A stretch of DNA of 53,486 bases. Origin: Candidatus Sphingobacterium stercorigallinarum. Its GTDB lineage: Bacteria > Bacteroidota > Bacteroidia > Sphingobacteriales > Sphingobacteriaceae. The position numbers and the translations under genes are program-made. This document shows, in pieces, positions 16,094-25,006 of this stretch. The stretch is taken from assembly GCA_019115805.1 (NCBI GenBank), contig DXCW01000207.1, forward strand, positions 1 to 53,486, written 5' to 3'. The notes beneath the pieces are model-generated. The model was given only the letters and a program-made list of their open reading frames with translations. It searched no databases and was not told the DNA's origin. Positions within the stretch are counted from its first letter, which is position 1, and every line of letters begins with the position of its first letter.

Positions 16094-16207
16094 GATCGGA
16101 GGGAATTAGTCCAGAGATCACATCTTAAAATTGTCTTTTCATAATTTAGGTTTATAATTGGTTAGTATCGAAAACCCTGGCGCCCATCGTCAGGGATTTT
16201 CTTTTTT
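16094..16207 (+). ncRNA. Candidate small RNA B
   Basis: About 114 nt between a full promoter and a terminator, with no usable reading frame on this strand. ATGTGATC / GATCACAT forms an 8-bp stem around an 18-nt loop; it begins at 16090, so its first bases may precede the transcript start. GTTTATAATTGGTTAGTAT at 16150-16168 is complementary at 18 of 19 positions to 5466-5484 in candidate RNA A. The gap from 15881 to 16211 (331 bp) holds no protein gene that I can support. On the opposite strand the same segment would be the 3' region of floA. Confidence 0.4.
16171..16207 (+). terminator. Terminator of cassette B, possibly bidirectional with floA
   Basis: CCCTG / CAGGG core with extra inner pairs and flanking AAAA/TTTT, then a T-rich tail ending at 16207. 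Read on the minus strand it also gives a stem followed by TTTT, so it may stop floA transcripts as well. Confidence 0.75.
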
Positions 16208-16211
16208 AAAC

Positions 16212-17192
16212 CTATTTGTTACCCGTCTTTCCTGAAGGTTTTGAAATCGATGTGCGCATATCCGTATCGGCTTGGATATTTTGCATTTTATAGTAATCCA
16301 TAATGCCCAGGTTTCCGTTTTTGAATGCCTCAGCGAGTGCCAAAGGCACCTCTGATTCTGCTTCAATTACTTTCGCTTTCGCTTCTTGGGCTTTCGCACG
16401 CATTTCCTGTTCGGTAGCGACCGCCATTGCTCGACGTTCCTCCGCTCTCGCATTCGCTACCTTGAGATCGGCTTCTGCTTGGTCGGTTTGTAACTTCGCT
16501 CCGACATTCTCACCAATGTCGATATCTGCTATATCAATCGAAAGGATTTCGAAAGCGGTACCTGAATCTAATCCCTTAGAAAGAACCGTCTTCGAAATCC
16601 GGTCAGGATTTTCCAAGACCTCTTTATGGTTTGATGAGGAGCCAATCGTGGTTACAATCCCCTCACCAACTCGCGCTAAGATGGTTTCCTCTCCTGCACC
16701 CCCAACCAATTGATTAATGTTTGCGCGTACCGTAACACGTGCTTTAGCAATGAGCTGTATACCGTCTTTGGCTACTGCCGCTACCGGAGGGGTGTTAATC
16801 ACCTGCGGATTAACGGACAACTGCACAGCGTCAAACACGTCTCTCCCCGCTAAATCGATAGCTGTAGCCAATTTAAAATCAAGAGGAATGTTCGCCTTAT
16901 CCGCTGAAATTAGCGCCTTTATCACTTTATTGACATTGCCCCCTGCTAAATAGTGGGTTTCAATTTCATTGGTGGATATTTTTAAACCGGCCTTCGTAGA
17001 GGTAATCATTGCATTGGTGACTAAGGCAGGCGAGACTTTTCTAAGCCGCATCAAAACCAAATTCAGTAGGCTGATTTTTACATTCGACAATTGGGCGGTA
17101 AACCAGAGGTTGACCGGAAGAAGATACAGCAGTAAGAAGATCGCGATAACACCGCCTGTAATCAGCAGCACTAATTGTAAGGGAGTTTCCAT
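16212..17192 (-). CDS. floA: Flotillin-like membrane protein FloA
   Basis: Scaffold of membrane microdomains. The 326-residue protein has one N-terminal hydrophobic hairpin ([20 protein letters not shown]), an SPFH-type body ([60 protein letters not shown]) and an Ala/Glu-rich coiled region ([20 protein letters not shown]) near residues 235-290. It ends in a short polar tail. This is the layout of the YqfA/FloA family. It stands alone, divergent from the kinase operon. A hairpin lies directly downstream of the stop. Confidence 0.93.
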   Translation of the reverse strand: METPLQLVLLITGGVIAIFLLLYLLPVNLWFTAQLSNVKISLLNLVLMRLRKVSPALVTNAMITSTKAGLKISTNEIETHYLAGGNVNKVIKALISADKANIPLDFKLATAIDLAGRDVFDAVQLSVNPQVINTPPVAAVAKDGIQLIAKARVTVRANINQLVGGAGEETILARVGEGIVTTIGSSSNHKEVLENPDRISKTVLSKGLDSGTAFEILSIDIADIDIGENVGAKLQTDQAEADLKVANARAEERRAMAVATEQEMRAKAQEAKAKVIEAESEVPLALAEAFKNGNLGIMDYYKMQNIQADTDMRTSISKPSGKTGNK

Positions 17193-17457
17193 TCGTTAAG
17201 ATTATTCAGATTAATGTTTTTTAGTTGTTTCTAAGATAGGAATAAAACCACCGAAAAATAATCTCATTATGTATTTTTTCGAATAAAGCTCGTATTTTGC
17301 TCCGCAAACTAAACTGACGATCAGCCGGGGATGTCCTTAGCGAAGATAATTCAGGTCCATTGTGCGTGCTGAATTGTTAATTTCCTTCGTATATTTACGT
17401 TGCTCCTCTTAAAAAAGAGCTATACATAAAACGTCTGCGCATCGCTGAAAGATAACC

Positions 17458-20400
17458 ATGAATAAGTTTACCCGATTGAAATTGCAATTTATTGGAAGTA
17501 CGATTATCGCATTGTTAATTATCGTGTTTTCGTACTGGTATTTTATCAACCGTCAGGCTACCTATACGAACCAGATTCGTACGTATATGCAGACGGCAGA
17601 AGAACGTTTTATACTCGCACAAGATTGGGAGACTAACCTACAACGATTCGTACAACATCAACTCACTGAGAACCAAAAAGAAGAACTCGTCGAAAAGATC
17701 AACACGTCCGTTGAGGCCTTGGCTACCCCCTCCCTGTTGTACGAAGACGTGCCTGAAGAAGTTCGACACCTCAAAGATATCACCACTCGTACCACGAACC
17801 GGCTAAGAACCATCGAAAATGAAACCGATTCGTCTGGGAATTTCCTGAGCATCCAAGCTGAGATTGCCGCAGCGAGAACTGAATTTAACGCCATGGTACG
17901 AGAGCTCAGGCAACACCACCTCGAGCAGGAGACACAGAATTTTCGTAAAACGCGTACCTATACGGCCATTTCTGGAGTCGTTGCTATGCTGTTCATTTTA
18001 CTGATCGTGTTCCAGGTACTACGCATACTAGGACACCTTCGACACACCTCAGAAAAAAGCCGATCACTTAACCACAATCTAGCCAAAACATCACATCAGC
18101 TTGAAGCGGTGAATTGGGTATTAACGAAATCGTCAGAGGTGCACAATTTGGTTTCTAGTCTACAATCGGAACGTGAGATTGCACGAGTTTCCTTGGAGGC
18201 ATTTATTGATGCGCTAGAGGGCTACGCTGGTGCTTTTTATATACGCAAACCCAATTCAAATGATTTCAGTTTGGCCCAATCGATTGGGATGGAGCAACAC
18301 GATACGTTACAAGCCTTCGAATTGGGTGAGGGCATCCTGGGTTCGGTCGCCGAGTCGCAGAAATATAAAACACTACGTATTGAAGATGTGACACAAGTAA
18401 AAATCGAGACAGGAACGATAAGAAACTTGCCTGCCGACGTCATACTGTTTCCGATCATCTATCAAGACTACTGCATTGCTGTTCTTGAACTTATTGGAAT
18501 GCTGCCGATTGAAAAAAGAAAGAATACGATTGACTATTTGAACCGAACGGGTCGATCTGTCGGTTCGGTCTTGCATACGCGTCAAAATCACGGTGTCGTA
18601 GAGGAGTTACTGACCGAAACGCAACGTCAGACCGAAGAATTGGAAGCACAACAGGAAGAGCTCAGAATCACCAATGAAGAATTGGTTTATAAAACAAACC
18701 TTCTAGAAGCATCCGAAGAAGAACTCCGGGTACAACAAGAAGAATTATCGCAAGCCAACAAAGAACTGAATCAGAAGGCCGCCGAGTTAGAACGTCGCAA
18801 TGGAGAACTGAACGCAGCCCATCAAATCGTAGAACAAAAAATCATCGAAGTTGAACAGGCCAGTAAATACAAGTCCGAATTTATGGCCAATATGAGTCAT
18901 GAATTACGCACCCCCTTGAATAGCATTCTGATCCTGGCCAAGTTGCTACAAGATAACAAACATCAAAACCTAAACGAGGAACAAATAAAGTATGCATCGG
19001 TCATCCATAATGCTGGTTCCGACTTATTGCAACTCATTAATGAGCTTCTAGATTTAGCAAAAATCGAGGCAGGAAAAGTGGAAATTCAGGAAGATCGAAT
19101 CCTTACCGACCTGTTTACCGCTAACCTTGAAGGCTTATTTAAAGAAATTGCGAAAGACAAAAACATTAGGTTCCACGTGGATATTCAGGAGGCACCGACT
19201 GAATTCGTCAGTGATGAATATCGTCTGGAGCAGGTATTAAAGAACTTCCTCTCCAACGCGTTCAAATTTACGGACCAAGCCGGAGAAATAAAACTGCAGA
19301 TATTCCAGCAAAGCAACAATCTTCATTTCTCCGTAATTGATACTGGAAAAGGTATATCAGAGGACAAACAACGCCTCATATTTGAAGCCTTTCGACAAGA
19401 GGACGGTTCAACGAGTCGAAAATATGGTGGAACAGGTATGGGGCTTTCCATCTCTAAGGAGATCGCCTCGCTATTAGGCGGTCGAATCACGCTCGAAAGT
19501 TCACCTGAGCAAGGCAGTAATTTCACTCTGATTATTCCACATCGGAATTCGGCCTTCTTACCGGGCCCAAAAACGGACGGGCCCAAAACGAAAAGCAATC
19601 CCAAGCAGCCGAGCGTAATCACTACTCCGCCGCCGGAGATCAGCCCGCGCAGTCCCGAGGTCAGTGAGGGCAAATCCATTCTGATTATTGAGGATGACAT
19701 AAATTTTGCCGAAATCCTGAATAATTTTGCGAAAAATTACGGTTTCGATGTTTGGAACGCACACGATGGCGTCTCAGGCATCCAACTGGCAAAGCAACAT
19801 CAACCGAACGCTATTATTCTGGATGTCATGTTACCACTAGCCGACGGATGGGAAGTGCTCCGTAAACTCAAGGATGATCCACAAACCCGACACATTCCTA
19901 TCCACATGATGTCTGCTGCAAACTTCGATAAGAAAGACATTTTGGAGGGTGGTGCAATCGGTTTCATGTCAAAACCGGTTACCGAGGACAGTATTGCGGA
20001 GGCTTTTCAAAACATCCAGCTGAACCTCGATCATACCATCAAAAAAATCCTCTTGATTGAAGACCAAGAACTTCAAAGCGACCACATCAAAAATGCATTC
20101 GCCGAACAGGACATTCATGTCATACAGGCATTTACAATGGAGTCTGGTTTAAAGAAGCTAGATGAAGAACCCCATATCGATTGTATTATATTGGACATCA
20201 AACTGCCAGATGGAAGCGGATTAGAGATGTTAGATAAAATCAAAGCAAACCCTAAATTTGAAAAGCTACCCGTGATTATCAACACAGCCTACGAGCTTAG
20301 CAGTGAGCAAACAGAACGTATTATGCGTCATACCCAATCGATGGTGTTGAAATCCAGTAAATCCAATAGCCGCTTAATTGATGAAGTGAATCTTTTTCTC

Positions 20401-20853
20401 AATAAACTTTCCACCCCCTCATACCATCCGGTGAAAAACCCTGAACAATTCAGCAATGTCCAATCTTCTACGAGCACCTTAGAAGGTAAAACGGTGCTGA
20501 TCGCTGATGATGACATGCGAAACGTGTTCGCACTGACGGCATCGCTACAACAACACGATATGCAGATCGAGATCGCCAATAATGGGCTAGAGGCTTTACA
20601 GATCCTCCGTGAAAAAGACACACCTATCGACATCATTCTTATGGATATTATGATGCCCGAAATGGATGGATACGAGGCTATTCAGGAAATCCGTCAAGAC
20701 AGTCGCTTCAAAGAAATCCCTATTATCGCCGTCACGGCGAAAGCAATGAAAGGCGACCGAGAAAAATCCATTGAATTGGGGGCTAATGATTACATCAGTA
20801 AACCCATTGATCTTGGTAAATTAATTTCGTTGATGCAAGTATGGCTCAGTTAA
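17458..20853 (+). CDS. Hybrid sensor histidine kinase with three receiver domains
   Basis: Membrane sensor kinase, 1131 aa. TM1 is at about residues 11-33, a helical extracytoplasmic segment runs to about 165, and TM2 is at 167-190. A GAF-like domain (about 215-375) and a long coiled coil (about 380-475, EELEAQQEELRITNEELVYK) follow. HisKA has His481 in NMSHELRTPLN. The ATPase domain shows the GTGMGLSI box. Three receiver domains have phospho-acceptor Asp at about 789, 913 and 1063. It heads a four-gene operon: its last 13 nt overlap cheR. Downstream partners suggest a phosphorelay combined with methylation-type control. The signal is unknown. Confidence 0.93.
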   Translation: MNKFTRLKLQFIGSTIIALLIIVFSYWYFINRQATYTNQIRTYMQTAEERFILAQDWETNLQRFVQHQLTENQKEELVEKINTSVEALATPSLLYEDVPEEVRHLKDITTRTTNRLRTIENETDSSGNFLSIQAEIAAARTEFNAMVRELRQHHLEQETQNFRKTRTYTAISGVVAMLFILLIVFQVLRILGHLRHTSEKSRSLNHNLAKTSHQLEAVNWVLTKSSEVHNLVSSLQSEREIARVSLEAFIDALEGYAGAFYIRKPNSNDFSLAQSIGMEQHDTLQAFELGEGILGSVAESQKYKTLRIEDVTQVKIETGTIRNLPADVILFPIIYQDYCIAVLELIGMLPIEKRKNTIDYLNRTGRSVGSVLHTRQNHGVVEELLTETQRQTEELEAQQEELRITNEELVYKTNLLEASEEELRVQQEELSQANKELNQKAAELERRNGELNAAHQIVEQKIIEVEQASKYKSEFMANMSHELRTPLNSILILAKLLQDNKHQNLNEEQIKYASVIHNAGSDLLQLINELLDLAKIEAGKVEIQEDRILTDLFTANLEGLFKEIAKDKNIRFHVDIQEAPTEFVSDEYRLEQVLKNFLSNAFKFTDQAGEIKLQIFQQSNNLHFSVIDTGKGISEDKQRLIFEAFRQEDGSTSRKYGGTGMGLSISKEIASLLGGRITLESSPEQGSNFTLIIPHRNSAFLPGPKTDGPKTKSNPKQPSVITTPPPEISPRSPEVSEGKSILIIEDDINFAEILNNFAKNYGFDVWNAHDGVSGIQLAKQHQPNAIILDVMLPLADGWEVLRKLKDDPQTRHIPIHMMSAANFDKKDILEGGAIGFMSKPVTEDSIAEAFQNIQLNLDHTIKKILLIEDQELQSDHIKNAFAEQDIHVIQAFTMESGLKKLDEEPHIDCIILDIKLPDGSGLEMLDKIKANPKFEKLPVIINTAYELSSEQTERIMRHTQSMVLKSSKSNSRLIDEVNLFLNKLSTPSYHPVKNPEQFSNVQSSTSTLEGKTVLIADDDMRNVFALTASLQQHDMQIEIANNGLEALQILREKDTPIDIILMDIMMPEMDGYEAIQEIRQDSRFKEIPIIAVTAKAMKGDREKSIELGANDYISKPIDLGKLISLMQVWLS

Positions 20854-21674
20854 AAAAAATAACGGAAATTTCCTTCGAACAACTCCAAGAAATCGTAGTC
20901 GTGTTAAAGAACGTTTCCGATTACGATTTGTCTGGTTATACGCGTTCCTCATTGAAACGTCGCGTAGAACGCATTCTGAACCTAGAACAGATGGATATTG
21001 TCGATTTGAAAAACGCGTTGATTAATACCGAAGGGTTCAAACAGTATTTTGTTGAAGAAGTTACCGTAAACGTAACCGCCATGTTTAGGGATCCCGCCTT
21101 TTTCAACAAGCTAGCAACCGACATCATCCCCTATCTGCAAACATTTCCTAGATTAAAAGCTTGGTGTGCGGGATGCTCTACTGGCGAAGAGGTGTATTCA
21201 ATTGCCATCTTATTACAAGAAAACAAGTTATACGAAAGAACGTTCATTTATGGTACTGATGTAAATAGCAAGGTGCTCGAGATTGCCAGGCGTGGGATAT
21301 ATCCACTCAGCAAATTGAAAGAATATACAGATAACTTTAATACATACAACTCCAAGGAGAGTCTATCGACTTATTATACTGCAGGGTACGACGGAGCGAT
21401 TATCAATCACGACGTGCGACAAAACATTTTGTTTTCTACACACAATCTCGCTACCGATCACGTTTTTAACGAATTCCATTTGATTTTATGTAGAAACGTG
21501 TTGATTTATTTCGACATGGAGCTCCAAGAGCGTGTCATCAATTTATTTTATGAATCATTGGCGCTTTTCGGCTTCCTCTGCTTGGGCACGAAGGAAACGA
21601 TTCTCCGCCAACCGGTTTTGGATAACTTCAAGGTTATTGACAAAGAACTGAACATTTATCAAAAAATTCGATAG
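20841..21674 (+). CDS. CheR-type protein-glutamate methyltransferase
   Basis: SAM-dependent methyltransferase of the CheR family, 277 aa. An N-terminal helical domain (LSGYTRSSLKRRVERIL) is followed by VEEVTVNVTAMFRDPAFF, the substrate-side motif with Ala-Met where flagellar CheR often has Glu-Phe. KAWCAGCSTGEEVYSIAILL is the SAM-binding loop, and HLILCRNVLIYFDMELQERV is the conserved core. No receptor (MCP), CheA or CheW gene is nearby, so it probably modifies the adjacent kinases or another partner instead of chemoreceptors. It overlaps the upstream kinase by 13 nt and is 2 bp from cheB. Confidence 0.92.
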   Translation: MAQLKKITEISFEQLQEIVVVLKNVSDYDLSGYTRSSLKRRVERILNLEQMDIVDLKNALINTEGFKQYFVEEVTVNVTAMFRDPAFFNKLATDIIPYLQTFPRLKAWCAGCSTGEEVYSIAILLQENKLYERTFIYGTDVNSKVLEIARRGIYPLSKLKEYTDNFNTYNSKESLSTYYTAGYDGAIINHDVRQNILFSTHNLATDHVFNEFHLILCRNVLIYFDMELQERVINLFYESLALFGFLCLGTKETILRQPVLDNFKVIDKELNIYQKIR

Positions 21675-21676
21675 CT

Positions 21677-22270
21677 ATGAAACCGACTGCTCCTTTATTG
21701 GTGGCCATTGGAGGCTCAGCTGGCGCCTACGAACTGGTAGTGGCAATTTTAGAAAACCTCCCCACTCACTTCGATGCCGCTATCGTCATCGTGTTACACC
21801 GCAATTCAAAATACGAAACAAGAATCGAATCCAGTCTGTCGGACCGATTTGGCAGGGAAATACGTGCTATACGTGATAAGATGCCTATTTTAACCAATGA
21901 GATTTATTTTGCGCCTCCTGGATATCACACTTTGGTGGAACCCGATTTTATATTTTCGCTTGACGTCTCGGACCCCGTACAGTACTCGCGTCCTTCAATA
22001 GATGTCTTTTTTGAGTCCGTAGCTGATGTCTATCAAGATCGATGTGTGGCTCTATTGCTTTCTGGCGCGAATAAGGACGGAGCGAATGGATTTCGCGCCC
22101 TGATTCGTCATGGCGCCTCTTGTTACGTACAGCAACCCGGAGAAGCATTGATAAGTACCATGCCCCAAGCGGGATTAGATGTGCATTCAAAGGTCGTTCC
22201 TTGGAACCACCAAGAAATCATTAACTTCTTTCGAAATAATCTGAAAACAGAAACGCATGAAAACGATTAA
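21677..22270 (+). CDS. CheB-type protein-glutamate methylesterase, catalytic domain only
   Basis: Removes methyl groups from (or deamidates) glutamyl residues in the CheB family. This 197-residue version has no receiver domain. The catalytic triad is visible: Ser in VAIGGSAGAYELV, His in IVIVLHRNSKYETR and Asp in LLLSGANKDGANGF. The substrate loop IYFAPPGYHTLVEPD is present. Regulation must therefore come from a partner, perhaps the receiver domains of the two flanking kinases. It overlaps the next gene by 14 nt. Confidence 0.92.
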   Translation: MKPTAPLLVAIGGSAGAYELVVAILENLPTHFDAAIVIVLHRNSKYETRIESSLSDRFGREIRAIRDKMPILTNEIYFAPPGYHTLVEPDFIFSLDVSDPVQYSRPSIDVFFESVADVYQDRCVALLLSGANKDGANGFRALIRHGASCYVQQPGEALISTMPQAGLDVHSKVVPWNHQEIINFFRNNLKTETHEND

Positions 22271-23873
22271 CATACTAATCTTAGATGATAAAGAAGAGAA
22301 TATCATTAGTCTTCACGCGTTACTCCGCGACATTGAAGGAGTAAATATTATTAACGCAACAGATCCGAATAAAGCGTTAAAGATATGCTGGAACGACAAT
22401 ATATCTATTGCACTGGTTGATGTGCAAATGCCTGAAATCAATGGCTTCGAGTTTGTTTCTCTATTAAAATCTAATCCAAAAACAAGTCATATTATGGTGA
22501 TTATGGTCACCGCGATATCAAAAGAGGACAAATATCTACTTCAAGGACTGCAGAGTGGAGCAGTCGATTATCTGTACAAGCCACTTAATCCCGACATCAC
22601 CATTGCGAAGGTCAAATCGTTCGTACAGCAAATTTGGATTCAAAATGAGCTCATCAAAAAAAACAAAGAGCTTGAAGAATCCAAAATTGCTTTGCTGAAA
22701 GCAAACCAAGAGGCCATTCAGGCAAGAAAATCTAAAGAGATCTTTTTAGCCAACATGAGTCATGAGATTCGCACCCCGATCAACGGGATCATGGGCGTTA
22801 TGCACATGTTCAAAGGCTCAGACTTGAATGAAGAACAGCACAATTGGCTTAAACATCTCGATAATGCCTCTCAATCGTTACTAATGATTATTAACGACAT
22901 CTTGGATTTATCACGAATAGATTCTGGATTGCTCAAGATAAAGGTAGACGATTTTAATTTGGAAAAAATGGTGGATGACCTCAACCGAATCTATCATGCC
23001 AAAGCGAGTCAAAAAGGCTTGGCCTTTAATATCCAAGTGGACGAGAGAATCCCCGAATACTTACGTTATGATTCCCTTCGTTTACAGCAAATCATCAGCA
23101 ACTTCATATCGAACAGCCTAAAATTCACGGAAAAAGGGCATATCACACTATCCATAGACCAGCTACAACAAAAAGATTATCGCCATAAATTGCGTTTCTC
23201 GATTCGCGACACCGGTATCGGCATCAAGCCAGAAGCGGTAGAGAAAATCTTCTTAGCTTTTGAGCAAGCGGATGACGGTATCACTAAGAAATTTGGCGGT
23301 ACGGGCCTCGGCTTAGCCATTGTAAAGCGGCTAGCTGACTTATTGTCGGGCCGGGTCGGTGCGCAGAGCGAGTATGGAAAGGGGTCCGAGTTCTTTTACG
23401 AAGGATGGTTTGAGGAGACGGAGTACAAGGAAGACAATACGGATAATTCACCGTTGACCTACAACCATTTCCCTAAGTTGAAAAATTTATCCGTTTTAAT
23501 AGCGGAGGACAATGAACTTAACTCGTTTATGCTCGCTCATATGCTGCATAGCTGGAATTGCCGGGTAGATGTCGTAAAAAACGGGAAATTGGCGGTGGAG
23601 AAAGCCGAGAAACAGCATTATGACCTTATACTGATGGACACACATATGCCGGTAATGAGTGGGTTCGAGGCCATAAAAAAGATCCGTAGTCACAGCGAAG
23701 AGCAAGCACACCACACCCCCATCATTACCATCTCCGCATCGGTTTTGGAGCATGAGCAAGCAGCTGCATTTCAGGTCGGGGCAGACGGTGTCATTGGTAA
23801 ACCCTTTGACCCCATCGAACTCTACGAGAAAATTATACAAGTGACCCGTGACCAAGGCCAGGAGAATAAATAA
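22257..23873 (+). CDS. Soluble REC-histidine kinase-REC protein
   Basis: 538 residues without a membrane segment. The N-terminal receiver has its acceptor Asp at about 55 (ALVDVQMPEINGFE). A short coiled coil follows (about 130-160). HisKA has His169 (NMSHEIRTPING). The ATPase domain carries FGGTGLGLAIVKRL. The C-terminal receiver has Asp461 (LILMDTHMPVMSG). The receiver-first layout suggests that it takes phosphate or a signal from the membrane kinase at the start of the operon and passes it on. No DNA-binding output domain is present in the operon. Only scattered bases follow before the azurin gene. Confidence 0.92.
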   Translation: MKTINILILDDKEENIISLHALLRDIEGVNIINATDPNKALKICWNDNISIALVDVQMPEINGFEFVSLLKSNPKTSHIMVIMVTAISKEDKYLLQGLQSGAVDYLYKPLNPDITIAKVKSFVQQIWIQNELIKKNKELEESKIALLKANQEAIQARKSKEIFLANMSHEIRTPINGIMGVMHMFKGSDLNEEQHNWLKHLDNASQSLLMIINDILDLSRIDSGLLKIKVDDFNLEKMVDDLNRIYHAKASQKGLAFNIQVDERIPEYLRYDSLRLQQIISNFISNSLKFTEKGHITLSIDQLQQKDYRHKLRFSIRDTGIGIKPEAVEKIFLAFEQADDGITKKFGGTGLGLAIVKRLADLLSGRVGAQSEYGKGSEFFYEGWFEETEYKEDNTDNSPLTYNHFPKLKNLSVLIAEDNELNSFMLAHMLHSWNCRVDVVKNGKLAVEKAEKQHYDLILMDTHMPVMSGFEAIKKIRSHSEEQAHHTPIITISASVLEHEQAAAFQVGADGVIGKPFDPIELYEKIIQVTRDQGQENK

Positions 23874-24142
23874 CCCGCCACTCCAAGTCATTCAAGGCAT
23901 ATCAAGCGTTGATAGCAGCCCGTGAAAAACCGCCCGTAGAGCCCAGACATCTAAAAAAAATTGCGTATATTCGTCCTGTTTTCAAAACAAAAACCCGAGA
24001 TGGATAAGGTATAGAAGAATCTACCGATCAGCCGAGTGTTAGAATAGCAATGATGCGCTAAACGACCTGACCGATAAGATCGAACGAACTTATCCAAACA
24101 GGGACAATAATTAAAGTACGTTTTAAAATTTATTCAAAAGCT

Positions 24143-24682
24143 ATGAAGAAATTATTTTTTGTTCCTGCCTTTTTACTAGCTGTAGGAATTACTTCATGTG
24201 GTAACAATGCAGAGAACAACGATGCGAACACTTCCACTGAATCACAAGCAACGACCGAAGAAACAACCGTTGATGTAGAAACGGTCCCTGGCATAGAGGA
24301 GGTCACTCTTTCTAATACGTGGGTCGTCGAAGGGAACGATCAAATGCAGTTTGATGTAAATTTAATTCGCGTAAAAGCGGGCGAGCCAGTAGAAATCACG
24401 TTGAAAAACGTCGGTTCCATGCCAATAGAATCAATGGGACACAACTTGGTAATTCTAACGCCAGGAACTGACATTGCGACCTTCGGTGGCGAAGCTACTG
24501 CTGCTGCAGATAATGAATACATTCCAAAATCCGCACTTTCATCAATCGTAGAGCACACGAAGCTGCTAGGACCCGGTGAAGAGGATAAAATCACAGTTAC
24601 GTTAGATAAAGGTGTGTACCCTTATCTTTGTAGCTTCCCTGGACACTTCGGCATCATGCAAGGTAAAATTGTTGCTGAATAG
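24143..24682 (+). CDS. Azurin-like blue copper lipoprotein
   Basis: Electron carrier anchored on the periplasmic side. The N-terminus MKKLFFVPAFLLAVGITSC is a lipoprotein signal with the lipid-anchored Cys at residue 19. An acidic, Thr/Ser-rich linker follows (about 20-45). The cupredoxin domain then has the four azurin ligands: His100 (MGHN), Cys163, His168 and Met172 (CSFPGHFGIM). Total length is 179 aa. The gene is monocistronic, with a terminator 26 bp downstream. The 269-bp gap before it shows no gene; a possible TATATTCG box at 23966 is weak. Confidence 0.95.
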   Translation: MKKLFFVPAFLLAVGITSCGNNAENNDANTSTESQATTEETTVDVETVPGIEEVTLSNTWVVEGNDQMQFDVNLIRVKAGEPVEITLKNVGSMPIESMGHNLVILTPGTDIATFGGEATAAADNEYIPKSALSSIVEHTKLLGPGEEDKITVTLDKGVYPYLCSFPGHFGIMQGKIVAE

Positions 24683-24707
24683 TTATCATTTTATTCAGTT
24701 TATAGAC

Positions 24708-24740
24708 AAGGCTCTAACAGTGGTTAGGGCCTTTCTTGTT
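24708..24740 (+). terminator. Terminator after the azurin gene
   Basis: 11-bp stem AAGGCTCTAAC / GTTAGGGCCTT (one G-T pair) with a 4-nt loop, followed by TTCTTGTTTT. The rest of the gap to 24951 shows no gene. Confidence 0.85.
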
Positions 24741-24951
24741 TTCGTATAGGAGATGCGGCAAACCTTACGCCTTCACTTGATCAAGGGTTTCGTCTTTCTC
24801 TTCACCTAGCGGCGGTGTACGCTATTTATTTTAAAAACGCTTAGTCGCACGCGCGCTCATCCTCTGATTCGGCTAGATTGCTGCTTTTTATCCTCTCGAA
24901 ATCAACTGGAGGAAAAGTGACAAAATGTGATTCCCCTTAATTTGTATCTCC

Positions 24952-24983
24952 TTGTGTGTAATGGGGGATTTAATGTATATTTG
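24952..24983 (+). promoter_or_regulatory. Promoter of the first lpd gene
   Basis: TTG (24952-24954), a 21-nt spacer and TATATTTG (24976-24983). It lies 23 nt upstream of the start codon. Confidence 0.7.
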
Positions 24984-25006
24984 CTTAAACAATAAAACAA
25001 AATTCT

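Noticed and set aside
20841-22270. CheR and CheB as part of a flagellar chemotaxis cluster
   Set aside because: No chemoreceptor, CheA, CheW, CheY or flagellar gene is present in the window; the genes are embedded with hybrid kinases.
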